A stretch of 64,000 nt of DNA from contig NZ_JACBAZ010000003.1 of the NCBI RefSeq assembly GCF_013391475.1, positions 124,001-188,000 on the forward strand, given 5' to 3'. Both the position numbers and the translations under genes were made by a program. Shown here one piece after another: positions 20,353 through 29,053 of this stretch; the stretch's first letter is position 1; each line of letters opens with the position of its first letter. The notes beneath the pieces are model-generated. The model ran no database searches and was not told the origin of the DNA. It saw nothing but the letters and a program-made list of their open reading frames with translations. This DNA is from Oceaniferula marina (GTDB lineage Bacteria > Verrucomicrobiota > Verrucomicrobiia > Verrucomicrobiales > Akkermansiaceae).

Positions 20353-21671
20353 AACAACCACTACCCCACTCCCGGCAAGCCGACGAAATCACCCGGCGCC
20401 ACTTCATCGCTCACGCCGCCCGCACCTACCTCGGCGTCGGCCTGATGCCAGTGCTCGGTGGCGGACTCAGCCCCAGCAGCCAGGCCGCAGCCGAGACGAC
20501 CAAGCCTGCCGACTCATCCGCTGAAGCCGTCATTTTCCTCAATATGAGTGGCGGCATGAGCCACATCGACACCTTTGACGTCAAACCTAGTAAAAAAAGT
20601 ATCCAAGGCCCGGTTTCCGCAATCAAAACCAATGCCGACGGCATCCAAATCAGTGAGTATCTGCCAAAAACCGCCGAGGTCATGGATAAAATCTGTATCA
20701 TCCGCTCGATGAGTTCCATCAACGGAGCCCACGACCGCGGCCAATACGTGCTCCACCGCAGCTACGCACCACGCGGAACCATCGTACACCCGACACTCGG
20801 AGCCTGGACAATGAAACTCAAAGGACGAAAAAATAAAGAAATCCCCGGCTTTGTCACCGTCGGTGGCGGTGCCGCCAATGCCTCAGCCGGCTTCTTTGGC
20901 GTCAAATACGCCGGCGTACCGCTCGGCCGACCGGATGAAGGGCTCAAGGACAGCACCCGTGCCGATACCGTTGCTGAACAGGATTTCGACCGCCGACTCC
21001 AACTTGCCGACGCCCTGAACCAAGAGTTCCATCGTCAACACCGCAATGTTGAAACCGAAGCTTACGACGAACTATATAAAGAAGCGGTGCGCCTGATGCG
21101 CAGCGAAGACCTGGTTGCCTTTGACATCAGCAAGGAGCCGCAACAATCGCGCCAGGCCTACGGAAACAACGCCTTTGGCCAAGGTTGCCTGCTCGCCCGT
21201 CGACTCGTGGAACACGGCGTGCGCTACGTCGAAGTCAACCTGGGCGGCTGGGACACCCACTACGATAACTTCACCGCGGTCGAAGCCCGCTGCCAGGTCC
21301 TCGACCGCGCCTACGCTACCCTCCTGCTCGAGCTCGAGGCCAAAGGCTTGCTCGACAGCACCATCGTTGCTCTCAGCACCGAGTTCGGTCGATCCCCGGA
21401 GATCGTCGCCGAGCACAACAGCGGGCGCGACCACCACCCGACAGCCTTTTCCAGCCTGCTTGCCGGTGGAGGCATCAAGGGAGGCATCGTACATGGCCAG
21501 ACCGACTCCAAAGGTGCACGGGTCAAAAAAGACAAGGTCGGCATCGAGGACTTTAATGCCACGATCGCCCACGCGCTCGGCATGGACACCAGCGCCGTGC
21601 TGCTCTCCCCCTCAGGCCGCCCGTTCCAGGTTGCCCACAAAGGAAAACCTGTCAAAGCCATCCTCTCCTGA
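20349..21671 (+). CDS. DUF1501 family Tat-exported protein (module 2)
   Basis: A 440-aa paralogue of the protein at 13302. The N-terminus has a twin-arginine motif (EITRRHFIAHAART) and a hydrophobic stretch ending near QAAAET. Conserved segments include FLNMSGGMSHIDTFDVKP, IIRSMSSINGAHDRGQYV, ALSTEFGRSPEIV and SLLAGGGIKGGIVHGQTD. Its start overlaps the upstream DUF1549 stop, so both products are likely made in fixed proportion. No terminator with a T run was found after it; a GC-rich hairpin follows near 21675. Confidence 0.92.
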   Translation: MKQPLPHSRQADEITRRHFIAHAARTYLGVGLMPVLGGGLSPSSQAAAETTKPADSSAEAVIFLNMSGGMSHIDTFDVKPSKKSIQGPVSAIKTNADGIQISEYLPKTAEVMDKICIIRSMSSINGAHDRGQYVLHRSYAPRGTIVHPTLGAWTMKLKGRKNKEIPGFVTVGGGAANASAGFFGVKYAGVPLGRPDEGLKDSTRADTVAEQDFDRRLQLADALNQEFHRQHRNVETEAYDELYKEAVRLMRSEDLVAFDISKEPQQSRQAYGNNAFGQGCLLARRLVEHGVRYVEVNLGGWDTHYDNFTAVEARCQVLDRAYATLLLELEAKGLLDSTIVALSTEFGRSPEIVAEHNSGRDHHPTAFSSLLAGGGIKGGIVHGQTDSKGARVKKDKVGIEDFNATIAHALGMDTSAVLLSPSGRPFQVAHKGKPVKAILS

Positions 21672-21933
21672 CCCCACCGCTATAGAGCGGGGGCTTCCCG
21701 GTCCCCGACTGGATAATGAGCAGAGAGTCGGCCGCTGAAACCGGGCGGTATAAATCCACACCCTGAGGACAAAAGGTCATTTGAAAATCAAATCATGATT
21801 TTTTGTGATTTTTCCCTTGTCAGGATGAGCCAGCAGACGTAAGAACTCCCCGCCCTGCAAAGGAGCGCTGCTCCGGCTGACCACCGGACAGGAAAAACAA
21901 ACCGATTCGTATCAATCGATACCAATCAACAAT
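21672..21933. other. Gene-free stretch before tRNA-Tyr
   Basis: No convincing coding frame is present. It starts with a weak GC-rich hairpin (CCGCT-ATAG-AGCGG, about 21679-21692) and continues as a mixed-composition region that must contain the tRNA promoter, though no clear -35/-10 pair stands out. Confidence 0.5.
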
Positions 21934-22019
21934 GGGTAGGTGGCCGAGTGGTTAAAGGCGGCAGACTGTAAATCTGCTCTCGTATGAGTACACTGGTTCG
22001 AATCCAGTCCTGCCCACCA
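21934..22019 (+). tRNA. tRNA-Tyr (anticodon GTA)
   Basis: Class II tRNA of 86 nt with encoded CCA. Acceptor GGGTAGG pairs with CCTGCCC (one wobble). The anticodon stem-loop is GCAGA-CTGTAAA-TCTGC with anticodon GTA at 21968-21970. A long variable arm follows, and the T arm is ACTGG-TTCGAAT-CCAGT. A terminator follows at once. Confidence 0.97.
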
Positions 22020-22028
22020 TCTTTCGAA

Positions 22029-22061
22029 AAGGCTCAGAGTTTTTACTCTGGGCCTTTTTTT
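22029..22061 (+). terminator. Rho-independent terminator of tRNA-Tyr
   Basis: AGGCTCAGAG pairs with CTCTGGGCCT (one wobble) around a TTTTTA loop, followed by seven T. It begins 10 nt after the tRNA CCA end. Confidence 0.9.
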
Positions 22062-22077
22062 GTGGGCAGGACTGGAT
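22062..22077 (-). repeat. Inverted copy of the tRNA-Tyr 3' end
   Basis: GTGGGCAGGACTGGAT is the exact reverse complement of the last part of tRNA-Tyr (22002-22017, T-stem through acceptor). It lies directly after the terminator T run. In RNA it could pair with the tRNA tail and enclose the terminator hairpin. It may be a remnant of a recombination event at the tRNA. Confidence 0.75.
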
Positions 22078-22309
22078 GAGAACGCAGTTCGAGCGCACAA
22101 CGAAGTGTCGTGGATCACGACATCAAAAGCTTAACAAAATCCGGAGGGGGATTTTGCATACTAGCACAGCCAGAGCGCAGCGACGGCAATCAAGAACCTC
22201 GCAACACATTTACAATGAAGGGTTTAAGTCGATCTGAAACTCCTTTTTTGTTGTTAGCGGATAAGCCGTTTGTGCCACTTTTGTGCCATTTTTTAAGTCC
22301 TGCATTCAA

Positions 22310-22477
22310 CTACTCAAATTTACTAGTGTCTACTCCGTGCCGTTCGGCCACGGCAATGACTTCGAACCAAGTGTCTGATATTGTCCATCGGCTTCCCCCC
22401 GCATCTATCTTCTCGCTCAGCCCACCGTCAAGATCACCATCAAGCCCCCTAATAAAGGCCTCAAGGGCTGCTTCCAT
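22310..22477 (-). pseudogene. Possible gene remnant or small ORF, 55 aa
   Basis: On the minus strand a frame is open from about 22570 to a TAG at 22310. From the only ATG (22477) it gives 55 aa that look protein-like: an acidic helical start (MEAALEAFIRGLDGDLDGGL) and a tail with RWTISDTWFEVIAVAERHG. The upstream part of the frame also reads as plausible protein but has no start codon, suggesting the 3' end of a broken gene. It sits beside tRNA-Tyr, a typical place for integrase remnants, but I do not recognise the family. The rest of 22078-22612 shows no gene. Confidence 0.35.
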
Positions 22478-22612
22478 AACTCCAGACTGCCTCTGAACTA
22501 ATATCGACGCTTTCGCCGAAATCTTTTTATGCCCTGAAAAAGCCGATCTAAAATCTTCCAGGAATCTACATCAAAGCTTTAGAAGTTAAGCAATAAACAA
22601 CCATGCTCTTAA

Positions 22613-24151
22613 CTAACTATAACCAAGAGCTTCAAGAGTATCCTCAAGTTCACTCATTTGAGGGTCTAGCCATTGAGCGTAGTTTTGCCAACGTCCGACA
22701 GATTTGGAATGCACGGGCTCGCGGATCGCGGCATAAGTAGGTGACTGCACAACCTTTTCTGCAGCACGTTGAGCGGGGTTACCGCATTGTTCATGCCAAT
22801 CCAGCCCGATGTGCCCCAAGGCACGCTTCACCTCTGGCTGGAAATTGCGGACGACATCCTCATACTTTAAAATGCATGCAGCCTCGGGTAGATTTTCACG
22901 CAGTTTGATCCATAGACCCAGTCGCTTTGCGACAAATTGAGCAGACGATTGCAAAGACAAATGACAGATCGCGTTATGGTTTGGTGGTAATGGCTGTGAG
23001 AAAATAGAAATCAAAATATCGCGTGGGTCTCGTAAGGCCATGAGGATGCGCGCCTCGGGTAACACGCGTATGACACTTGGAAGAAGCTGTAATAAATCAG
23101 GGTTTTTATCAATCACCATGCGTCCGTTTGTTTTTTCCCCCAAAGCAAGCTCAATGAAAGTGCGATAAACGCGTCGGTATTTCATGAGTTGTGGTTTGGT
23201 GAGTTCATCTAAGATATGAGATTGAGGCATGCCGCCCGGCTTTCCTTCAAACAACGGACCGTGAACTGTGGCACTGAATATGCTGGTTTCTTCCGCTGAA
23301 ATAGCGTCTGGATGAGCGTCCAGAGCTTGTTCTAGCAGGGTAGTTCCGCTTCGAGGGTGACCCGCTAGAATGGTCAATCGCTGTTGATGGGGGAGGCTTT
23401 TTGCACCTTGCAACCAATGGCTTAAATGATTGTTGGTTAGAGAGTCGAAGACACGGTCAGGATGATGGATAATGAATTGAGCCTGTTTTTGATAGAGTGC
23501 ATAATTGCCATCCGTCGGGTAATACTGTTTGGCGGTTTGCCAAGCCCGCATGGCATCTGCATACTCGCCAATCTTGTCGTGGATGTGGCCTTTTTCATAC
23601 CATGCCCTGGCCGCTTCCCAATGCAGGGGCACTGACTTTTTATCCATGGATGCCAGCATCTGCAACGCTTGATCAAGCTGACCATTTTGGCGGGCAGCCG
23701 AAGCCGCAAGACGGTGTGCCGGAATCGAGTTCGGGTGATACTTGAGTATACGCTCCACCAGTTCTTGTACTTTTTCGAGTTGCCCAAGCCGCTCAAAGAC
23801 ATCGGCAAGTAGGAGTGGCGCGCGGATGTCATCTTTAGCCAATTGTGCATTGGCAAGTTCCAGAAATTCTACTGACTCTTGATAGCGGGAGTGCCTCGAA
23901 AGAGTAAACCCAATATCGAGTGCCACCTCGCCTATGTGTTCCTTGGTCAGGGATAGCGCGACTCGGAATGAACGCACAGCAAGTTGCCAATCATAGATGC
24001 CCAGTTGTTGTTTGGCTACTTCGACTAAAACCCTAGGTTGCCTAGTCGCTTTTGCTTGGCTGGCAAGTTTACGCAACCTGCGCATCGCAGACATCGCCTG
24101 ACCATCGGCCGCGAGCTGCTGGCATTTCTGGAGTTCAAGAGTAAATTGCAT
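22613..24151 (-). CDS. TPR-containing sulfotransferase
   Basis: A 512-aa cytoplasmic protein. Residues 1-240 are helical tetratricopeptide-like repeats (for example APLLLADVFERLGQLEKVQE and PAHRLAASAARQNGQLDQAL). Residues about 255-510 are a sulfotransferase domain: the 5'-phosphosulfate loop LAGHPRSGTTLLEQAL for PAPS binding near 258-274, and the 3'-phosphate segment ALRDPRDILISIF near 368-380. It would transfer sulfate from PAPS to a protein or glycan; the substrate is unknown. There is no signal peptide. It is downstream of a PEP-CTERM gene on the same strand, separated by a terminator, so it probably has its own promoter. Confidence 0.9.
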   Translation of the reverse strand: MQFTLELQKCQQLAADGQAMSAMRRLRKLASQAKATRQPRVLVEVAKQQLGIYDWQLAVRSFRVALSLTKEHIGEVALDIGFTLSRHSRYQESVEFLELANAQLAKDDIRAPLLLADVFERLGQLEKVQELVERILKYHPNSIPAHRLAASAARQNGQLDQALQMLASMDKKSVPLHWEAARAWYEKGHIHDKIGEYADAMRAWQTAKQYYPTDGNYALYQKQAQFIIHHPDRVFDSLTNNHLSHWLQGAKSLPHQQRLTILAGHPRSGTTLLEQALDAHPDAISAEETSIFSATVHGPLFEGKPGGMPQSHILDELTKPQLMKYRRVYRTFIELALGEKTNGRMVIDKNPDLLQLLPSVIRVLPEARILMALRDPRDILISIFSQPLPPNHNAICHLSLQSSAQFVAKRLGLWIKLRENLPEAACILKYEDVVRNFQPEVKRALGHIGLDWHEQCGNPAQRAAEKVVQSPTYAAIREPVHSKSVGRWQNYAQWLDPQMSELEDTLEALGYS

Positions 24152-24180
24152 GACGATAATCCGTGTGACTGCCCATAGAA

Positions 24181-24211
24181 CAAAACACCCCAGCCGGAAT
24201 TCGGCTAGGGT
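24181..24211 (-). terminator. Terminator of the PEP-CTERM gene at 24241-24990
   Basis: Read on the minus strand, ACCCTAGCCG pairs with CGGCTGGGGT (one wobble, AATTC loop), followed by GTTTTGTT. It lies 30 nt after the stop codon. Confidence 0.75.
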
Positions 24212-24240
24212 ATTTTGAAGAGATTTGTTTTTTGTTAAAA

Positions 24241-24990
24241 CTAACGCTTACGTCTCAAGGCAAAACCGAGAACCCCAAGACCCAGTAACGAGATACTCGA
24301 AGGCTCAGGGACTACGTTGATCTGAAAGCCGCCCGTGGCATCACTGTTCGGACCAAAAACAGTGTAGGTAATTTCACCACCTGTGGCGGTCACATTGTTG
24401 AAGGTTACGAACTGACTGGGATTGCTTGTGCTATTCCAGGTTTCCATACTGAGAGTCGTCCCGTTGACATCTACATCCGTGGCATCACCAGCTCCGATGA
24501 CAGTGAGGTTATACAGTCCGCCCACTGTCAGACCTGAAATGGTAACACTGCCAATGCTGGTATTATTATTACTTGTAAAAAAGCCGTCACCGTTGGGTCC
24601 ATTTGTTTTGGTATTGCCGAGACGGTTGTTGCCGTAGTTGTTGTAAGTGAAGTTAAATCCAGACCATGATACGTTCACACTTGTAGTACCTCCGGTAGAA
24701 TCAAGCAGGCTGTTAAGACTCCCGGAAGTAGCATCGACTGTACCATTCCAAGTGTCGTTCCCAGCAGTGCCATCCACCCAATTAATGCTGTCGGCAGTAG
24801 CTGGTCCATTTGCAAGGTCACCATCGAAAGTTCTCGGTGTTGGTGCCGCTCCAATGCCCCCAGTACCGTCAAAATCGACGTTGACCAGCTGACCTGTGAC
24901 GGTTGAGGCAGCCGTAGCGGAGACCGCGGAGTAGGCAAGAGCCGCTCCGGCGAAGGCTCCTGATTTAAGTAGATGATATTTACTATTCAT
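24241..24990 (-). CDS. PEP-CTERM anchored secreted protein
   Basis: A 249-aa protein with an N-terminal signal peptide (about residues 1-28, ending SATAAS), a Gly/Asn/Thr-rich beta-type body, and a PEP-CTERM tail: VVPEPSS, then a hydrophobic helix (ISLLGLGVLGFAL) and RRKR. Such tails are cut by an exosortase (EpsH type) and usually go with exopolysaccharide. No exosortase lies in the window. The body was not matched to a domain. Regulation is not evident. A terminator follows at 24181-24211. Confidence 0.9.
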   Translation of the reverse strand: MNSKYHLLKSGAFAGAALAYSAVSATAASTVTGQLVNVDFDGTGGIGAAPTPRTFDGDLANGPATADSINWVDGTAGNDTWNGTVDATSGSLNSLLDSTGGTTSVNVSWSGFNFTYNNYGNNRLGNTKTNGPNGDGFFTSNNNTSIGSVTISGLTVGGLYNLTVIGAGDATDVDVNGTTLSMETWNSTSNPSQFVTFNNVTATGGEITYTVFGPNSDATGGFQINVVPEPSSISLLGLGVLGFALRRKR

Positions 24991-25278
24991 TGGTATGACG
25001 GTTGTTTTTTATAATAGGAGCTATCATCCTGATCATAACGCAAAGTCATGTAAAGCATTCATTTAACAATAAAGTAGGTATTCCTCAGGGCTCCCTCACA
25101 TTGGATCACGGGTAAAAGCGAACCATCAACCGAATCTTTTCATGAAATACCCGAGCTAGTCTCCGAGTTTGCCCCCTCTTTTCAACTTTTTTAACCGACC
25201 CTATAACCAAAAGATAGGGATAAAAGCGGACATGCTTGATAGGGTGCCAGTCTAAAATCGCACTCTCTCCAGCATTGC

Positions 25279-25875
25279 TCATTTACGGCGGCGCAAAATA
25301 AGAGCAAGTCCACCGAGCCCAAGAAGAGCGGAGGAAGAAGGCTCTGGAACAGTATCGACGGCAAAAGTCACACTCTCACTTTCTCCCCAATTCCAGTAAT
25401 GACCAAACTCGAAAGTGACCGTTTTAGCAGCACCAGCGGTCGACCCATCTACCGTGTAGCTCAATTGATTCACATTGCCCGCACCATCATCCCCCATATC
25501 GAGTCCCTGCGCCACTTGAACTCCGTTAATAAGAATTCGAAAAGCATAATCATAGCCCGCGCCGCCACGTGCCGTATTAATGGTCGCATCCATTGTGATA
25601 GTATCACCCACCAGCAGGTCAGTTGCATGGTCACGAGATAAAGTCAGTGAGTTTGCTGACGATCCCGAGCCATAGCCATAAAGACGACCATTAAAGCCGA
25701 AGCCATTGGAGGAATTGTTTGTGACGGAAGTCCAACCGTTCCCAAGAAGAGCGTTACCAGCGTCAGAACCTGTGAGACCTGAAGTATAAGCGGTAAAGTC
25801 ATCGGTAAAAACGGTAGCTGCTTGTGAGACCATAGCTGTGGCTACAAACAAACTGGCGGCGGTTATAATTTTCAT
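25279..25875 (-). CDS. PEP-CTERM anchored secreted protein
   Basis: A 198-aa protein. The signal peptide is MKIITAASLFVATAMVSQAA. The middle is a jelly-roll-like, Gly/Thr/Asn-rich region (DDFTAYTSGLTGSDAGNALL and following) of the type seen in LamG-like PEP-CTERM proteins. The tail is VPEPSSSALLGLGGLALIL then RRRK. It is preceded by a 268-nt gap with the terminator of the next gene and followed by a 288-nt gap without a gene. Function unknown; surface or matrix role inferred from the sorting tail. Confidence 0.88.
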   Translation of the reverse strand: MKIITAASLFVATAMVSQAATVFTDDFTAYTSGLTGSDAGNALLGNGWTSVTNNSSNGFGFNGRLYGYGSGSSANSLTLSRDHATDLLVGDTITMDATINTARGGAGYDYAFRILINGVQVAQGLDMGDDGAGNVNQLSYTVDGSTAGAAKTVTFEFGHYWNWGESESVTFAVDTVPEPSSSALLGLGGLALILRRRK

Positions 25876-26029
25876 ATGAGTATTTTGTTAATGTTTAATC
25901 ATAGAGAAAGAGCCTCAACAGGTCGTAGACCTATACTCATCTCGTAAGACAACCTATAATTTCAAAAAATAGAGGGCAAGCGAAAAAAAGGCGACCTTTT
26001 TTGGCTGTGTAGCCTCGTTGAAGCAGGCA

Positions 26030-26077
26030 CCAAAAAATATAAAAGCGGTGCGCATGATGGGATCACGCGCACCGCTT
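26030..26077 (-). terminator. Strong terminator of the Gfo/Idh/MocA gene at 26144
   Basis: On the minus strand AAGCGGTGCGC (26067-26077) pairs perfectly over 11 bp with GCGCACCGCTT (26043-26053), followed by a T-rich tract. Confidence 0.9.
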
Positions 26078-26143
26078 GGGAAAATGGTATGAAGCTAAAC
26101 CTGGAGAAGTGAGGCCAATCCCCCCTGGCTAAGCCGCAAAATA

Positions 26144-27583
26144 TTAGACCTTGTAGTATTCCTCCCAGCCTTTGCGTGGTGGTGGGCCAATCAGGAGTTG
26201 GTTGGCAATTTTGTTATCGGGGATGGATTCGGTTTTGCGGTCGAATTTGAAGGAGGTTTTGAGGCGCTGGGCAATGCAGCCGAGGGTGAGCACCTTACTG
26301 AGTTCGCCACCAACGGCGAAGTTCGAGTTACAGGTCTTTTCTCCTTTGACACCGAGGGCGAAGTCCATGAAGTGGTTCGGTTTCCCCTTTTCGTAGCTAG
26401 GAAGTTTTCCGGCCTTCTCTGCGTGCTCGTTGTTCACCACGACCAAGGTTCCTGAATGGGATCCACCTTTGAACGCAACGCCATCGGCACGGTGGATACA
26501 CTTGCCCGGAGGCAGGGACTTCACCTTGTTACCGCTGCCGCCTGACGGTGGCGCCGAGCTGCCGTCCGATTTCGTGCGGAGGAAGCCCTCGGGGAACTCG
26601 GGCAGGTTACCAACCCCTTCACTCCAGACGATGTCCATCGCCGGCATGGTTTTGCTGCGCTCGGGGAAGGAAAACTTCAGCGTCGAGCTCATAGGGAAGA
26701 CGTAATCGTTGTGGCCCTTGATCATTTCCAAGGAGACCGACTCGGGCATGCCGAGCTTAAGGAACTGGTGCACGGAGTCGATGATGTGGGCTCCCCAGTC
26801 ACCGAGTGCACCGTTACCGAAGTCATACCAACAACGCCAATCACCATTGATGTAGTCTTTGTGGAAAGGATGGAATGGCACCTGACCAAGCCAGGTATCC
26901 CAATCCATACCCTTGGGCATTTCCTCGGCTTTGTTCAGCCACTGCTCCCAGCTCATGCCTTTGGTGGGAACCTCACCATTCCATTTATGCCATCGACGGC
27001 CTTTGGTCATGTGGGCGTCCATACGAGTGATGTTGTTCATCACGCCGGAGTCAACCATGGCGCGGAATTGATAGTAATTGGAACCGGAGTGACCCTGGTT
27101 ACCCATCTGGCAGGCCACTTTGTATTTGGCCTCGGCTTTCATCAAGAGGTCGCATTCCTGATAGGTGTGCGCCAGTGGTTTTTCCACGTAGACCCCCTTG
27201 CCCAGAGCCATCGCATGCATACAGATGGGGAAATGGGTGTGGTCCGGAGTGCCTACCGATACCGCATCGATTTCCTTTTCCATCTTATCGAACATCTTGC
27301 GGAAGTCGTGGAAACGGGCAACCTTCGGGTATTTTTTGAGAATCCGCTGAGTGTGGCTGTCTCCGATCTGGGTGTCGCAGAGGGCCACGACATTGAACAT
27401 GCCGGTCTTCATCAGCTCATCGATGATTGCGCCAGCACGGTTCCCCACCCCGCAACAGGCAAGGTTGATGCGCTCGTTAGGTTTGATTTTTGCCGCCTTG
27501 GCAATGTAAGGGAAGGCAGAAAAGGCAGAGGCTCCAGCAGCCAGCCGGATGAAATCGCGTCGGGATGTATGTGTGTGTGACAT
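26144..27583 (-). CDS. Gfo/Idh/MocA family oxidoreductase, Tat-exported
   Basis: A 479-aa protein. The N-terminus HTSRRDFIRLAAGASAFSAF is a twin-arginine signal. The NAD(P)-binding fold follows (LACCGVGNRAGAIIDELM, near residues 40-60), then DAVSVGTPDHTHFPICM and YVEKPLAHTYQE with the conserved EKP lysine. The C-terminal substrate domain includes GALGDWGAHIIDSVHQF, whose His is a likely catalytic residue. A Ser/Gly-rich loop lies around residues 340-360. Export with its cofactor is common for this subgroup in Planctomycetes and Verrucomicrobia. The substrate is probably a sugar or cyclitol; not determinable. Confidence 0.92.
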   Translation of the reverse strand: MSHTHTSRRDFIRLAAGASAFSAFPYIAKAAKIKPNERINLACCGVGNRAGAIIDELMKTGMFNVVALCDTQIGDSHTQRILKKYPKVARFHDFRKMFDKMEKEIDAVSVGTPDHTHFPICMHAMALGKGVYVEKPLAHTYQECDLLMKAEAKYKVACQMGNQGHSGSNYYQFRAMVDSGVMNNITRMDAHMTKGRRWHKWNGEVPTKGMSWEQWLNKAEEMPKGMDWDTWLGQVPFHPFHKDYINGDWRCWYDFGNGALGDWGAHIIDSVHQFLKLGMPESVSLEMIKGHNDYVFPMSSTLKFSFPERSKTMPAMDIVWSEGVGNLPEFPEGFLRTKSDGSSAPPSGGSGNKVKSLPPGKCIHRADGVAFKGGSHSGTLVVVNNEHAEKAGKLPSYEKGKPNHFMDFALGVKGEKTCNSNFAVGGELSKVLTLGCIAQRLKTSFKFDRKTESIPDNKIANQLLIGPPPRKGWEEYYKV

Positions 27584-27715
27584 GGTTATTCGATGGTTTG
27601 TTCGATGATTTGCTTAGATGGGGCCATCCCCCATACGAATCATACCCACAGGTACCTATCACACGATAAGGCGTCAAGGAGCGAGCCCCCACCCACTGTC
27701 CAAGTATGGATAAAA

Positions 27716-27755
27716 GTCGAGAAGTCGAGAAGTCGAGAAGTCGAGAAGTCGAGGG
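27716..27755. repeat. Tandem octamer repeat (GTCGAGAA)4 plus GTCGAGGG
   Basis: Five 8-nt units, four exact and one altered, end 9 nt beyond the stop codon of the Gfo/Idh/MocA gene at 27764. It may come from replication slippage; no other role is evident. Confidence 0.9.
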
Positions 27756-27763
27756 GGCGACCT

Positions 27764-29053
27764 TTAGCTTCTCAGGTCAGCGAGCGTGACGGGTTCACCA
27801 CCGGCCAGACGTGATTGTTCGGCAGCAAAACCGATGATGTGACCTTCCACGGAGCAGGAAATGGTCGAGCTTTCGCGACCATCGCCACGGAACACGGCAT
27901 CCATGGAGTCGACCAGACCGTAGTCGCCACCACCGTGCCCTTGGTAACCATTGTCATCCATCTCAGCGAGGCTGATCATTTCGATCTCGCCGCTGTCGTG
28001 ATCACGGATGGAGAAGTGTGATCCGCTGAGTTGCTTGTGAGCATCACCGCCACGCAATGTCGCTTTCGTGCCGTAAATCTCAATCGATCGACCGAAATCA
28101 AAGGCGGTCATGGTCAGGCTCGCGGTGGCTCCATTTTCAAAATCCATGTTGACCACCTGATGATCGACCACATCGTTATCGCACTTCCATGCACAACGTC
28201 CCCAGGGCGAATGATCCAACCAGGCAAGCACCTCCTCATCGGGGCGTTCATTCGGGTTCGGATACACCATATCCAGCCAGCGGCTGTGTTTGCCAAGGTA
28301 CTGGTGGGTATCATACATGCAGGAACCTCCTTGGGGTGCGGCGTGCGGGCAGCCGGAAGTGCAACGTGCGGTGGCCCCTTCAGGGGCATTTTCAGGGGTG
28401 AAATACGAGAGTCGCCCGTAAGAGCTGACGCTTTTGCACCGGCTCTGCATCAGCCAGGCAATGTAGTCGGTATCGTGACTACACTTGGCGACAATCATCG
28501 GGGTGGACTCGGAGGATTTCCCCCAGTGACCACGGACAAAGGAATGCGACTGGTGCCAGGCGTCCACTCCTTCGGTCGCATGCATGGAAATCACCTCACC
28601 CAGCCGTCCCGAACGGAGAATTTCGTTCACTTTCGAATAGAAGGGTGTGTAGCGGAGGACAAAACAAAGCAGGATTTTGCGGTCGTATTTTTCTGCAAGC
28701 CGGGCCAGTTCCATCGTTTCCTCCAGCGTCTGGGCCGCTGGTTTTTCCAAGAGAAGATGGTAACCGAGCTCGAGGGCTTTTTTCGCAGGCTCGTAGTGGT
28801 AGTTGTCCTGGGTACCGATGATCAGGACATCCGCCATTCGCTCCTGCTCCAGCAGGGCGTTGGCGGAATCAAAGCTACGAAAATCCGGGTTCTGGGAAAT
28901 TTCCCGCAGCGCCTCCACTCGGTCCGGGATGGGGTCGGCACCAGCAACCACGCTGTATCGCCCCTCCATCGACATTGCAATACGGCTGTAGGTCCGGGCA
29001 CGTGAACCGCATCCCACGGCGGCCAAGGTAAGTGGTTGGGAAGAATCAGACAT
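27764..29053 (-). CDS. Gfo/Idh/MocA family oxidoreductase with cysteine cluster
   Basis: A 429-aa cytoplasmic oxidoreductase with no signal peptide. The Rossmann start is LAAVGCGSRARTYSRIAM, the conserved block is LLLEKPAAQTLEET, and the catalytic-domain segment CSHDTDYIAWLMQS carries the expected Asp/His. The insertion RCTSGCPHAAPQGGSCMYD has three closely spaced cysteines as in a subgroup of this family and could bind a metal. It is on the same strand as the gene at 26144, 180 nt upstream, and divergent from the CreC-like kinase. Likely acts on a sugar acid or cyclitol. Confidence 0.9.
   Translation of the reverse strand: MSDSSQPLTLAAVGCGSRARTYSRIAMSMEGRYSVVAGADPIPDRVEALREISQNPDFRSFDSANALLEQERMADVLIIGTQDNYHYEPAKKALELGYHLLLEKPAAQTLEETMELARLAEKYDRKILLCFVLRYTPFYSKVNEILRSGRLGEVISMHATEGVDAWHQSHSFVRGHWGKSSESTPMIVAKCSHDTDYIAWLMQSRCKSVSSYGRLSYFTPENAPEGATARCTSGCPHAAPQGGSCMYDTHQYLGKHSRWLDMVYPNPNERPDEEVLAWLDHSPWGRCAWKCDNDVVDHQVVNMDFENGATASLTMTAFDFGRSIEIYGTKATLRGGDAHKQLSGSHFSIRDHDSGEIEMISLAEMDDNGYQGHGGGDYGLVDSMDAVFRGDGRESSTISCSVEGHIIGFAAEQSRLAGGEPVTLADLRS

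Noticed and set aside
21912-22118. Minus-strand frame over tRNA-Tyr with an LDSNQ-type peptide
   Set aside because: It is the well-known false ORF produced by the reverse strand of a tRNA gene.
22110-22496. 128-aa forward ORF
   Set aside because: Low-complexity Ser/Pro/Arg composition, and the opposite strand holds the more protein-like frame.
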